Assembly (NCBI RefSeq): GCF_947179165.1
Contig: NC_077240.1
Location: 74,433,501-74,497,500, forward strand
DNA: 64,000 nucleotides
Direction of reading: 5' to 3'
DNA from: Solanum dulcamara
Lineage: Eukaryota; Streptophyta; Magnoliopsida; Solanales; Solanaceae
A program made the translations under genes and the position numbers. Position 1 is the stretch's first letter. Each line of letters starts with the position of its first letter. Below the pieces are notes generated by a model. The model was not told the origin of the DNA. It ran no database searches and saw only the letters and a program-made list of their open reading frames with translations. Of the stretch, positions 21,691 to 34,410 are shown piece by piece.

Positions 21691-24245
21691 TCATGCTAGT
21701 TTGAATTGAGTTCTTAATTGAGCGATCTCTTGCAGTACCTCTTAATTTGGTATCTTGGAACCATGATTTGTACCAACAACAAAAGAGTTTTTTGAAGTTT
21801 CGTTCTTTCTAGTGCTCCAATCTCGGTTAGTCTTTGCAACACGATCTACTTTCTCTGCGGCCTCTTGAAAAGTGTTGTAACAACCCCTAAAATATTGTAT
21901 GTCGGTATTTCAATTCTCGACGAAAATAATGCAGCCTCTGTATTTTGGGCATGACTTTTCATAGGTTGGTCCAAATTAGGTGATTCAAATTTCTGGGTAA
22001 CCACAACATCCATACCTACAACTTTCATGAAGAACATATGTTACGATTCGGAGTATAAGTAGGTCTAATAAATTAATTTTTGCAAGCTATAGTACTGTGA
22101 CGGAATTGAGTATTTATAGAAGAAAATTCATATCTCACTGTAGGTTGCTCCAAATTGGTTGATTCTTGAACGATATGAAACTAGATTTCCATATCTACAA
22201 TTCTTATGAAGAAATCAAATCCTAATAAGGAATTTATCTTATTCAAACGCAGCTTCGAAAAAGAGTATTCTGTTAAAAAGAACTCATTTTACCTACCATG
22301 GAAACATCTAGATACATTTGACATCATGCATGACATAAATTGTCCTCCATTTAACATCATCCATGACATCAATATATTCCATTAAATTTTCAAATTTTTC
22401 TTTATAATTATTTTATTTATTGTTAGGTCCCTCTTTCCCACCTATAAATACCCACCTTATTTCCTCATTTTATTCATCAAGCTTTCTTAAGCATTTATTC
22501 TCTCTATATACTTCTTCTCAAATATAGTTTTAGTTTTAGTAGTATAAAAATACTACTCCGGTGATTCTTATACTCCGGATAGTACACAAAACGCTCCGGC
22601 GAGAAGAAAAGGCTAGGGATCCAAGAGTGTTCCAATTCGAAGTAAACCTTCAGATTTAAGGTATGTAAGGCTTTCATAGCATTGGATTGAGTTCGTCCAT
22701 GCGCCTAATATTTAAATTCATTTTAATTGAGTTATAGTTGAGTTTTATCCAAATCTTGAATTCTAAATGAAATAATTCTTCTTCTATTGAGTTTGATATA
22801 TTTATGCATTAATATTATTATTATTATTATTATTATCTCTCATATTATTGGAATTATTGTTCATGGCTACTTTCCCATGAATCTTAATTGATTTAATGTT
22901 CATGAATATTTTTACACATGTTTTGAGTAAAGATGTTGGCTTTTTATTATTTTCATTGATAAAAAGAAAGTTATATGAATTAATACTATATATGTATTTT
23001 ATTGAGTTTTGAAAGAGCAAAAGAGTTGAATTTGAATGAATTTGAGAAAATGATATTTTGAGCAAGAAGTTTTGATGAGATGTAAATGATATTTTTGGAA
23101 GTATAATGATTGATGAACATGAAATGAGATGAGTTTGATGATTTAAATTAAAGTCCAATGAGACTAGATGATGAGTTTAATATGAGCACATATTTTGGGA
23201 GTAGTATTGAGCACCGAGTTGGATAAGAGTTTAATTGACTCAAACCCCAGAACTACGTAGCCAGCGTAGGATGGAGGCTATGCCTCTTAAGTCCCAAAAA
23301 GAGGACTTTGATGAGTGGATCCAAGATGGTGATGTCCTTTACCCTGGCAAGGTATTGGATGGATGTGGCAATGACATCGCTTCGTTGTATTATCGCTAGC
23401 TCATAAGTGATGGTTGTCGGTTAGAAAAACTCCCAACTGAGTAAGCATTGCTTATTACTATTATTTTTATTATTATATTTCTTTTAAGGTAGCCATGGAC
23501 ATGTCATTGGCACCATCTAAGAGTATTAGAGGCTTCATAGACAGAGTTTGATGATGTAATCGGAGTAGTTCTCCTTAGAAACTACTTCTTCTAAGAATTA
23601 TCTATTTTTCCTTTGATTATGACAAGCCCACATTAGTATTATTAAGTCTTCCGCTGATGAACAAATGAGTAATGAGACCAAGTGGTTCTCTCGGAAGCCA
23701 GAGATGGTTTCTGAGTGCCGGCCACGCCTAGGGTACCCTTTCGGGGCGTGACAAGTGTAAGCCAAGAATGCTCCTCCAGTAATGGTGTCTGCAACAACTT
23801 TTCCATTGTCATCAAGTGCGCGGTAGAATAGTTCAAGAAGTGACTCGTCGTCTATTATATGATTTGTCACACTTTGTAGATACTTTATGAATTTTTTCCA
23901 AGCTCAACTAATTGATTCTCCAGGCAGCTGTAGGAAATTACTGATTCGGTCTCTCAATTTTAGCTTCTTTGACAACGAAAAATACTTTTCGACGAATGCC
24001 TCATGCAATTCATCCCAAATTGTAATGGAGTTGTAGGAAGCTCAGACAACCAAATTGTAGCTTTGCCAGTTAGTGATAATGGAAAAGCACACAATGCGAT
24101 GACGTCTATGGTTATCTCTGGGTTGGCAACATTGCTCTTGCAAACATACACTACATTATTGAGATGGTTATAAGGATCCTCATATGCCAGGCCAGCAATC
24201 AGTCCTCGACTATGAAGCATTTGAATCAGTCCACTCGTAAGCATT
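21690..24245 (-). pseudogene. Athila gag, split by a solo LTR
   Basis: The upper part (23754-24244) encodes LIQMLHSRGLIAGLAYEDPY, then FPLSLTGKATIWLSELPT, the capsid pattern of Athila gag. The lower part (21690-21875) continues FQEAAEKVDRVAKTNRDWST. The two parts are in one frame if the 1878-bp insertion and one copy of its target duplication are disregarded. Gag begins immediately at the LTR edge (24245), without leader or primer-binding site, so its N-terminus is missing. A frame change near 23890-23960 and a stop near 21740 also disable it. Confidence 0.85.
21876..23753 (+). mobile_element. Solo LTR (1.88 kb) inside Athila gag
   Basis: The sequence runs TGTAACAACCCC to GGGGCGTGACA, with TG...CA ends, and is flanked by a perfect 5-bp target duplication AGTGT (21871-21875 and 23754-23758). 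There is no internal coding region and no second LTR, so the parent element was removed by LTR-LTR recombination. A TATA-like CTATAAATACC at about 22442 and the following R/U5-like tract put the promoter on the plus strand. The size and sequence style suggest a Ty3 (Tekay/Del-like) parent; the lineage is inference. Confidence 0.88.
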
Positions 24246-25680
24246 TGATCAAATATAAAATCTAACAGAGGTTAGGGTCGATCCCACGAGAAATATGGTT
24301 TAGACTTAGGGTAATCATTTATTATTTGTATTGATAATCAGATTATTTCCATAAAAAAAGAGGATTTTTTTTATTAAAAATTAATTAACAAGTCAAATAG
24401 CAAGCATCAAGTAACAAAGCGATAGTTTAATATGGTTCCAAATTAATATGAAGTGAAACTAGGGTGTACGTGTTCCCCATGAATCCTTAACTATGTAGAC
24501 TTTTTTTATTAGTAATCCTTTTCTAGTGTGTTACAATATGTAGAATCAGTAAGTTAAATTCACCTAAGTCCTTGATTCGTCAACTAAGTGAATTTCACTA
24601 CATAATTTGATCTGTATACGAGTGTATGTTTTACCAACCCTTATCAATGATTCCAAATTTAACTATTCCTAATCCGTTCAAGCTAAATAGATGAGGATGA
24701 TTTGCCCCAAATCTCATTGTTTAATCCATTTTCCCATCCGTTACCTCCTTGATCCGGCAAGTAAGGATAAGGCGAGTTCTAACATTGGCCACCGTTAAAA
24801 AGCAATTAAAACAAAGGGAAAAATAATACATGCATGCACACTATTCAAGAGTTATTTTTTATTAAGTCTACGTCGTTAATTCTTCATGATTTTCACAACC
24901 CTGGTTGTGGAATTAGCTACTCATAACTACGTGATCACAATCAATAATATTTGAGTTAAAAGAAATCATGCATTTACAATACCGAATGTGAGAATCCAAA
25001 ATCTTCAAATAAAATCCAAACTTAATCGTTGATAACAAAAACCAGAATTCAAAAATAAAAGCTCAAATGTAGTTCAAGCTATATTCACAAACCCAAAAAC
25101 TTCCATAATGTAAAAATAAACCTAAGGAGTGTATTTATAGACAACTAATCCTAAGTAAATATAAATTTGAAAAAGTAAGGAACTTTAAGTCGGTTGGGTT
25201 TTACGACTCGTCTTTAGTTTGACGAATCGTAGACCCAACTCGTAATCTAGAGCTTTGCACAGATAAATTCTTCTTCTTCACGACAGCCTTCTACGACTCA
25301 TAATTTCCAGGAAGACTCGTAAATTTTAGTCGTAGATCAAGTCCTAGCTTTCAACTACTGTAATCTTTTCTACGGATAGTTGTTATGATTCGTAGATTTT
25401 CAAACGAGTCGTAAACTTAACTCGTAATCTTCATCTTTGTATTTATTCCTCACTTCTATTTTGATGACTGCTACCTACGACCCGTAGAAGTTACTACGAT
25501 TTGTACGATGGACTCTTAAACTCCAAAAACTCTTGAAATTAATGTTTTGCTTCATCGATTAATACTCCGACTTAAATTCCTGCAAAACAAACATAATGAC
25601 ATCAAATATACTAACAAATGCTCAAAAGACATGCAAATTCTCAAGTTTAAAATATTAAAAGTACCGTAAACGGTACATCA
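24246..25680 (-). repeat. 5' LTR of the Athila-type element
   Basis: 1435 bp, TGATGTACCG to TTGATCA on the minus strand, matching 13939-15366 throughout. It carries the same ACGACTCGT-type palindromes (25200-25510). Confidence 0.92.
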
Positions 25681-27045
25681 CTACACACATACATAAAATC
25701 AAATAATGAAAAATTTGACTAAGGTCCTTCAGAAGAAGTCTCTCTACCTTGGTTACACTTTATACTCCATTAAATCCCAATTGTAAAATTTTAGTAGCTA
25801 GTAGATATGTTGTGATTGTTGTTGTACTTATGATCCCTCTTAGTTTTTGTTCTATGTTTTGTTTTAGAGATTAGAAAATTTATTCTATGGAAAAAAATCG
25901 AAAGTGGAAGATTAATATTGTTAGTGAAAAATAGCTCGTGGAATACTAGGCAGAGGCAGAGCTAACAATGTGCTATTTCGTAAGGATTTGTTGGAGTTTA
26001 TTTGGTTAAAATTTGAGAAGAAAAATGCTAGCTGAAGTTTTAAGTAGAAAAAAGTATTTGAAAGTTATGAAAAATAATAAAAAATTATAAGAGTTTTAGC
26101 GTATCAACGTCATGAGAAAATTCATTATCTAGTATTCAATGATTTTTTTCAACAGGAGATTTTTACCTATTCATATGTTGAGGGCACACAATTTTTCATT
26201 GTAGTCGCAATAGGCATGATGCTAGAGTGATTACATCTGGAAAGAGATTAATTTGTTGTTATGGTGCATAAGGTACAAATTCCATTCATTTTATGTTCAT
26301 AAGCGGGACAAGGAAAAAAAATGATGCTGCAAAATGTTATTAAACTCAAATCAGTAGGTTATCTAGTATTAGGAGAAGCAGTGAATAAGAATCTAGTTCT
26401 TCCATGAAAAACAATGTCTTGGTTGTAACTCTTTAATGTTTTAAAGTGAATTAAATCAATCATCACGTGTTATTACTGTTAAAATTTAATGAAGTGACTG
26501 TAAACTCATACCTAGAGTCTTAAAGTTTGTATTATATGGTATTTTGATCATTGATATCACTGAGTTATTATGAGTTTCCCTAGTTTCTTAAAGACTATAT
26601 GGATGACTATATTACAGAGTTAAAGAACTATTTCACCGTAAGGTAGGCAAATAGTGAATATTTTATTATATAATTTGAAAAAAAAAATTAAGTTAATAAA
26701 ATTTTAGCTATTTATTGCAATACAATGCCTTGATTGTTATTTTCAAAAAAATTATTGATATATAATAAGTGTTAAAGTAGTTTAACTCAAAGTTCTAAAA
26801 TATCAAACAAAACTAAAAACTTATAAAAAATTTCTTACTACATTCTTAATGTAATGACTATTTAAGGATTTTCCCAAAACTAGATCTATTGTTGTGGTAC
26901 CAATATTTAATAGCAAGACCCCCAGATTTTTCATAAGTAACGTTACTTTTCACTGACCATGGTTAAGAATAAGATTTGATATTATTTTGTTGAATCACAT
27001 ATGATCTATCTCATTTTTCATAAGTCATTTCCTAATTAGTCTACC
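25681..27045. other. Intergenic DNA, no gene recognised
   Basis: AT-rich with no open frame of interest on either strand and no clear repeat end. Confidence 0.5.
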
Positions 27046-27547
27046 TGTCAAGTCCAAATTTTATCCTATACACATTAGTGTTGTATTTGTTTGAATAAAG
27101 AAGAAAAATATCAAAATTGTGGGCATTTGGTTGGTAGAAGTCAAGAAATAAGGCTAATTGTTTTCATAGATTTTGTCAAATATTCCGACATAAATGTGTT
27201 CATAAGCACCAATAATACCTCTAAATTGAGCATTTCCACCATGAACACAACATCACAAAAAATTCAATTCTTTGTATACTAGAGGAGAGGTTTAGAGATA
27301 ATTTTCTTGAAGATCTCCTTGGAAATAGTATTTTAGAAATTGGGGTGTGTGAGAGAAATATTATGTATTATAAGATTGTAACAATTTTCCATATAGTAAA
27401 TATTTTTCTGGGTGGTCAGTGATTTTTTCCGCATTGGATTTTCACGTTAAATTTTGTGTTGTTATTCTTTTTAAATTTCTCTGTTATTATTTTCTGCTTG
27501 AAGATTATCCGAAAGAAACGATAATTAGTCGGTGTTTTTTCCCAACA
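27046..27547 (+). mobile_element. Probable copia-type LTR, solo or fragment
   Basis: Runs from TGTCAAGTCC to TTTTCCCAACA. The 3' half (about 27290-27547) has the style of Solanaceae copia LTRs: GGGGTGTGTGAGAGAA, GGTGGTCAGTGATTTTTTCC and TTTTCACGTTAAATTTTGTG. No partner LTR, coding region or matching target duplication was found, so the left boundary is uncertain. Confidence 0.45.
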
Positions 27548-27799
27548 ATTAATTGGGAAACTTTTAATATAGACAAAGTGAAAATCTAGTGAATCTCCAA
27601 GCGTCTTTGAGGTGTGCGTTATCCTCCTAAATGTCAAACGACTATTATTGATCCTTCACCCTCTATGGCTCTATCCACTTGTCCTTTCTCTTTCACCAAA
27701 CACCAAGTGTGATATTAAATTGGATGAGCTAGGCTATAGTGCGGGAAAAAAAGATCTTTGAGGAATATAATAATTCTTATTTTTGATTTTTTATTCAGA

Positions 27800-27952
27800 G
27801 TTTGATATCTATATTGGAGTTCGACTATTTCGAATTCGTGCTGTGTAGGATCTCATACAGAGGTAAATGCTCCTTATCAAAAATTTTGTCATATCCATAA
27901 CTCAAACTCGAAATCTAATCAAGAGAGGAGAATCCTCATCCACTACACCACA
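27800..27952 (-). mobile_element. Diverged SINE-like sequence
   Basis: On the minus strand it begins GTGGTGTAGTGGATGAGGA and has a B-box-like GATTTCGAGTTTGAG about 35 bases on, the spacing of a tRNA-derived SINE head. The body is diverged and I found no target duplication. Confidence 0.4.
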
Positions 27953-28294
27953 TTCGTTAATGATGATAGGAATAGAATAATGATAGTACGTAGGTTGATA
28001 TTAATGGATAGTTAGGCGTTATACTAAAATCTAAAGTAGATTTGTGAATTCTTTGTTATGATAATTACTTACCGGAATGGTAATATTATTGTGCTCTATC
28101 TTTTTATTTTTTAATTTTTTATTTAATTGTCCGATATTCATATTAAATTACAATTATATTTAATATTAGTCCAAAGTATTAGGAAAAGTCACGTGGGAAT
28201 CTGATTCCAGTGGGCAAGTAGGCGCAATATAGAATATGATGTACTTTCCATTTTAGGCGATGAGAATTTGGTTAAATGAATCTTTATCATGAGC

Positions 28295-28363
28295 TTTTAA
28301 ATCTTTAGTTCATGACACCACTAGCATAGACTTTAAATCTTTAGTTCATGACACCACTAGCAT
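28295..28363. repeat. Tandem duplication, 36-bp period
   Basis: The block TTTAAATCTTTAGTTCATGA...CACTAGCAT occurs at 28295-28327 and again at 28331-28363, essentially without differences, so the duplication is recent. Confidence 0.9.
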
Positions 28364-30129
28364 GCCATTTACGAATTCGGCAGAATTCACTAATTTTAGT
28401 GTAAATTTTACATATATTAAAAAAGTTACGTAATAATATAAAAAAATATTCATTTTTCAATAAAAATATCTTTAAGCTGATCTCGCGTGCTACGAATATA
28501 AATATTTATAGACGAGGTAGCCTGCCAGCGGCGTGTATGGTACAATCTTTTGTTTGATGATAACGAGAAAGACTATTGTCTGTCCGATCTTTATCTTTGA
28601 ATTTCTAAATATGCATTTTCAAATGTTTCAGCTGATTTTTGATTTTCCAATATCAATATTTTGACTGCTTAAATTAGTATAGGTAAAAAGAATGGCTACA
28701 ACGGATCAATTTGTACTCCTGGAATGAATTTATCGATTGAACTAGATTTTTTTTTATTTCTTGTGAGCAAATTATTTTTCTAAAACAAGAAATTATTTTT
28801 GAGAAAAAAATTCAAAATTTATAAACTTAAAATCTTATTTCTCATCACATGATCATACCCCAAGTAGTCCTATACATGTGATAGGTAATTAGGAAAGACA
28901 AATCAACTCTTATACGAGTTCCCAACCGTTTATTCATTTAATTATAAATTAGAATCATATTTGATTCAGAAAAATATTTTTTCATCAATCATATATTCTA
29001 GATTCTTTCATCACTCAACTTCATTTTGAATGTATGAGATAATGAGATATTTATGAATGAAGGAAGAAAGATAAATTTTCTACTTATTATCATAATATAG
29101 GAAATATGAATTTATTTTATAATAAAAATAATTGTTCGTTATTATGTCAAGATGAATCTATTCATTCTGTCATAAAAATTATTTCAAGAAGAATTTATCC
29201 ATTATGTGATGAAAATATTTTCTTTGTTTAATTATAAATCAACTAGTTAAACATGGTTTGATGATGAAATCGATTTCATGATATTTCATTCCAACTGAAC
29301 CAGATTGAAATAGGTATATATATATAAATTTAAAAATATGTGCATTAAGCACCACATTAAAGTTGACTTAGAAATTTTAAATATCATATAATATAAATAT
29401 TTATTAATGATTTTGTATAACTGGAGGGAGTACAGCTGTCACACTAGATCTCGTTGTATATATAGTGACGGAATCAGTATTTTTACTAAATGATTTCAAA
29501 ATATGCAAAAAAAAAAAAAACATATGAAGATGCTAAAAATAGTTCAAGATCTAATATGTATATCAAAAAAATAAATTTAACTATTTATAAATGGTGTAAT
29601 TGTTCGCCAAAAAGTGTTCTCCATCGGCCTTTGCTAGCTCCACCCGCCTCAACACTGTGGATCCAGGTTCATTTGATTAGTTGGATAAACATAAATAGTC
29701 TTCAGATAAAAATTTAATATTTTTTTATTTATTTATTAATTGTCTTATCGTAATGAATTATGTAACAATTGTTACGCAATAATTTGGTCAATTAATATAT
29801 AATTATTTCTTACATAAATAAAGTGCATATTTAAAGAAATTTTTACTTTTAGTTACTTTTTTCACATATTGTTATTTTATATTCTATTTTACTTAAAATA
29901 TTATAATTTCCAAATGCATGTAACTTTATACTCGCACAGATAAAAACTTTCGTTTTTTTGAATTATGACCAACTCTACCTGGTATTGATAACGATTAACA
30001 TATTATTATTTTTTAGAGAGGGGAACCCTGTATTAAATATACCCCTATATTTTGATAAAATGAATTTAAAAACGCCCCAAGCTTATAGACCTTAGTAACA
30101 TTCACATGCGCTTTCATTGGATTTATTAA
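28364..30129. other. Intergenic AT-rich DNA, no gene recognised
   Basis: It contains an A-run of about 14 at 29503 and a single 'ggagggagtac' near 29424 that could be a stray Stowaway end. No coding or structured feature could be supported. Confidence 0.5.
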
Positions 30130-30916
30130 TCAAAAAATAGTTAAAAATGTCTTTAAACTATGTGAAATAAATAAAAATGAACTAAGATGATAGCTAGTTT
30201 GGTCCAGAAATGCCTTTACATTTAATACTTTGGTTCAAAAATGCCCTTATTATTACTTAAATATGTCAAAAATGCCCTTTTTTCAAATAAATATATATTT
30301 TTTCTTCTTAAACACATTCTTGTACTAATGATGATTTTTTCATTAAAAATGTTTATCCTACTTTAATTCAAAAAAATATTTTCTATTTTATAAAAAAAAA
30401 ATTATCGTTATCTAAATGAAAATTAAAGACGGTGCTACTATGAGGACATTCCGATAAAAATATTACAAAGAACCATATTCTTATTTCTTTTCTTTTAAAA
30501 TCACTGTAACTTATAAATAAGTAGGAAAATAATCTTTATTTTCTTCTTAATCTCATTTTAACAATTAAAATAGAATAACTCTATGTATCTTTTTAATTGA
30601 TAATATATGTCACATATATAAGGTCATAGTAACCTGCCATTAATTTTCATTTAGATAACGATTAAAATTTTCTAATACAAAAATATTTTATTTCATAATC
30701 TTTTCCAAATTGAAGTAGGATAAATATTTTTTAATAGAAAAAAAATCATCATTAGGAAAAGAATGTGTTTAAAAATAAAAGAAAAAGATATTATTTAAAA
30801 AATAGCATTTTTGACCCATTAAATAACAATAAAGACATTTTTGGATCAAACTATTGAAGACATGGATATTTCTGAACCAAACTATTAACTGAGGGCATTT
30901 TTGCTCATTTTTATTA
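30130..30916. mobile_element. Foldback element, copy 2, uninterrupted
   Basis: The clearest copy. The left arm (about 30135-30440) and right arm (about 30620-30912) are inverted across hundreds of bases: outer 'aaaaatgcc' and AGTTTGGT blocks, then AACACATTCTTGTACTAATG against its complement, then TTATCTAAATGAAAATTAA against its complement at 30637-30660. The centre is short. There is no open frame. It shares arm sequence with copies at 300-1231 and 13656-13792. Confidence 0.8.
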
Positions 30917-31407
30917 ATTGATGTGTGATCATTAAACAAAATCATTATGTATAATCAATACATAAACACAAATCACAATCAGATTAAATTGGACACAAAC
31001 TATCCATGTGAGACTTTTATTATAAAACTAACAAATATAAACACTAGCTAGCTAGCCTACTATTTAAAAGCCAACAAAATCTCTGAAAAAAGCCAAGCTA
31101 AAATCTTAGCTAGATTTTTAGAATCAAAAAAAAAAAAACAGTATTTGCATTTATTTATTTTTACTTTTCCTGAACTAAAGCTGAAAGCATATTAACTTTA
31201 TTGTCTAGTACTAGTATTATTGTTTGGAGGTATTAAAAAACATGAACGGTTCAAAATGGAACTGTTCATAACCTAAATTTGTCATTTATTCAAGTCAATA
31301 TAAGTTAGGTCAATTTTTTTTTTCAGAAGGACCACCCAAAACCTTTTTGTTGCAAGTTAGATCACAAGAAAAAAAATTATCTATTTATTTTTCTTAGGTT
31401 TATAGTA
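30917..31407. other. Intergenic DNA, no gene recognised
   Basis: AT-rich with a GCTAGCTAGC stretch near 31046. Nothing else supported. Confidence 0.5.
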
Positions 31408-32430
31408 ATTAGGGTTGTCAAAACGAGTCAGATCAAGCTCCGCGGGTCAAGAAATTTGAAGGGTTAGGACGGATCGACGCTTCATTTGAATGAGTCTTGA
31501 AATGGCCAACTCAACCCAACTTCAAAAAGGTCGTGGGTTGAGGCGGGCTAATCCTTCTTTTTTTATAATTTTTTTTTCAATTTAAATTCAAACTTAAAAT
31601 TTTGTCAATATATTGAGTTTTTAATATATCTAACCAAATTATATGAAAAAACATAATAATTACAATCATAATATGCATTATACATATGATTAGTGGTGCT
31701 TTCAATTATAATATCACATCTGAAATATATAACATCAAGAATGAGAAGATTTTCAAATCAAATATGACAAACAGTGATATTATTTCAATAATTCTAGATA
31801 AAAATTTAGCAAAAACTATTAAAGAAAAAATATTACAAATAAACAATTAAAGGAAATTTGAAAAGGCAAACTTGTAAATTAAAGAACAATTATGCCTTAC
31901 AACTTTAGTTATTTTAATTTAAATTAAATAATATTTTTGGCTCATGAGCCGACCCCAACCCGACCTCAGTCAAACCTCAAGGGCCAAGGGCTTAGCATTG
32001 GTCCGGGCTTATAAGCCCTAGTTTTAAATGACCTTGAAAAATCTTACGTCAACCCTACCCATCTAGAAAAATTATTTTGTTTGGTTCATTCTTTGACTGC
32101 TCTGCTGCAGACTGGTTTCCTCCCATATACCCCCGTTGATGCCTATTTTCTACCATTGAAGAACAACAGGTTGGGTTGGCCCGAAACCGACTCCATAAGC
32201 TAAGTCCATTTTGACGACTTTAATAGTAATGATAAAGTTATCATCACGTGATTATTAGGTTACACGTTTGAATTGTGCGTGAAGTCGATCATTAATATCT
32301 ATATTCGAATAATTGTCTATGTTCTACTTTCTTAGGATATGATTCTTCCTTGATCACTGTAAATACAAAATACCGCTACGCAGAGCATAAAATCCGCCCC
32401 ATCTTACCCCGCATCGTTGACATCCCTAAT
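31408..32430. mobile_element. hAT-like non-autonomous element
   Basis: The ends are TTAGGGTTGTCAAAACG (left) and the complement of TTAGGGATGTCAACG (right), an imperfect terminal inverted repeat of the kind seen in plant hAT-derived elements. Near both ends are GC-richer, partly repeated blocks (31430-31560 and 31940-32050) unlike the AT-rich centre. No transposase is present. A target duplication could not be confirmed. Confidence 0.5.
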
Positions 32431-32705
32431 TTCAAATAGCACATTAGGTATTAACTCATTGAATTAGACTCGGTTATGTCACTTACTCACGAAGCAAATT
32501 TTGGACGAGTTAAGCATATCATGTGAATTTTGAACCAATTTTAATATCCCTAATCTTGTACTCCCTGTTACTAATAGAATATTGTTTAAGAAAGAAAAAA
32601 TAAATAAATTTGTAATAGAAAAGGAAATTTAAAGTAGAACTATTTTTAAATACAAAATTATCCTATATTTCTTTTCTTAAGCATACTCTTAAAAGAAAAA
32701 TAGTA

Positions 32706-32980
32706 CTCCTTCCCCTCCTTTTTACTTGTTAAATTTTGATTTAGCACACCTATTAAGAAAACAATGATTGGTATATGAGTTTACCATTTTACCCCTATTA
32801 ATTGATAGAGTATTAAACATATTTACTCACTATATTTTTCTAAGACAATAACTTCATGTTAATAAATTGAGGGTATAATAGAAAGAAAAAAAAATGTTCT
32901 TTCTTGATTTGTCAAAAATGACAAGTAAAAAAGGAAATTAAATTAGAAAATATTTGACAAGTAAATAGTGACGGAGAGAG
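32706..32980. mobile_element. Stowaway-type MITE
   Basis: 275 bp flanked by TA on both sides (32704-32705 and 32981-32982). The left end CTCCTTCCCCTCC mirrors the right end ...GTGACGGAGAGAG, and both are followed inward by TTTACTTGTTA/TGACAAGTAAA. This is the Tc1/Mariner-derived Stowaway pattern. Confidence 0.85.
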
Positions 32981-32982
32981 TA

Positions 32983-34410
32983 TCATATAAATTTAACTAG
33001 TTTTGAGCTGCAAACGACGATGATAACATGAAATTTATCTATATCCAATTTTTATATCAAATTAATAATTATGCAATATGTGCTTAAGATATATAATTAT
33101 CACTTAATTACAACTAATTAATGCATAATTTCATTTCATAATAAGTTAAATTAATTTAACTATGCATTTGATAATTTATTGTGAGTGACAGAAAGAACAA
33201 AAAGATGGGAAGAAAAAATGAGCACACTGCCTTATGTGGTAAAAAACTATAAATTTCATTTATAACCAATAAATGATTTTTTTTTTACTCTGCAAGTGGG
33301 CCTTAAATAGTAATTAATTATAAAATCTGAACACTAAGATTTCTTTATTAAACCATTATTTAAACACTTTCATTGTAAACGTGCTTAAATTATGGACCTT
33401 TTTTCTTAAATAGTTAATACTAAAGACTTGTAAAGGTTTAATACGGAAACAACTTGTTCGTGTTTTAACCAAGAAATTTGACTCTTTTTTCCCTTTGATA
33501 ATTAAATAATTTAAATTTTAAATTATATATTCTATGGCCAAATAAATTAAATTGTCGAGTCATTTCAAGGATATCTATGGAAAATATGAATATGAAATTT
33601 TAAAAATAAGTCAGGTTATTTGCTACGACAAATAAATATGATTTAATTATGTAAACAATTTAGAGATAAGTGTCAAAATCACATAAATTATCTCATTTTT
33701 TTGAGTTTCATACCTAAATTATTGGACGTGTGAGTTTCATACCTAAATTATCACTTATTAGTTTAAGAAATACACTTCGGTGGTGCGTAATACACTCTCT
33801 CTATTTTTTCAAAAATCCTTGTCACATGGCATTCTACATGAATAAGATATTTCACCTTGACAAAATTAGATAAACTATTAATATTAGTTAAAAGTTAAAG
33901 ATTAAAATATTTCTATCCCCCCAAAAAACAATTATAAGAGAAATTACTTTTTTTGAAAAAAGAGATTATTTTTTTAAAAAAATTAAAATATTTTGCTCAT
34001 ACACTCCACCACCTCTCTCCCACACAATCCCCATCCTTTTATTTTTTAAATTTTTTTTAATGTTTTTAAAAAATTCACACTTCACCCTCTCCCCCCCACC
34101 CCCACTCCTTCCTAAAAAATGTTATTATTTTTATTTTTTGAAAAAATAAATTATGTTCACCCCATCTAACCCTTCGCTCTTAATTTATATATTTTTTATA
34201 TATATTTTTCTCATTTTGTGTTAGATATGTATATATATTTTTAGAAAAATATTTTTTCCTACTTGCGTACTGAATATAACATAAATAAAAATTTTATTTT
34301 AAGAAAAGTCTTGTGGCAAATAAAAAATACTTTCCTAAAATCATATATATAACATAAAATGAGAAAAAAATTGAAAGCGGAGGAGTAGGTAGGGCGGGAT
34401 AGGTTTTGTT
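32983..34410. other. Intergenic AT-rich DNA
   Basis: It contains a short local duplication of 'gagtttcatacctaaattat' (about 33703-33750) and a possible degenerate MITE end near 33790 ('cactctctctatttttt'). No gene was recognised. Confidence 0.45.

Larger units (their letters stand above)
13939..25680 (-). mobile_element. Athila-type Ty3 retrotransposon, deleted and interrupted
   Basis: Two long direct repeats (13939-15366 and 24246-25680) flank an 8.9-kb interior reading on the minus strand: gag, then integrase directly, then a 3' ORF in the env position. Protein pieces and the junction motif CGCTACTTGGGAGGCAACCC (minus strand, around 20507-20530) are typical of Athila elements. The leader with its primer-binding site and the protease-RT-RNase H block are missing, so it could move only in trans, if at all. 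Gag is further split by a solo LTR at 21876-23753. I see no matching target duplication at the outer ends, which may be eroded or slightly misplaced. Confidence 0.9.

Noticed and set aside
22802..23158. Minus-strand frame of 118 aa, Asn-rich at its end
   Set aside because: Lies wholly inside the non-coding solo LTR and ends in a translated trinucleotide repeat.
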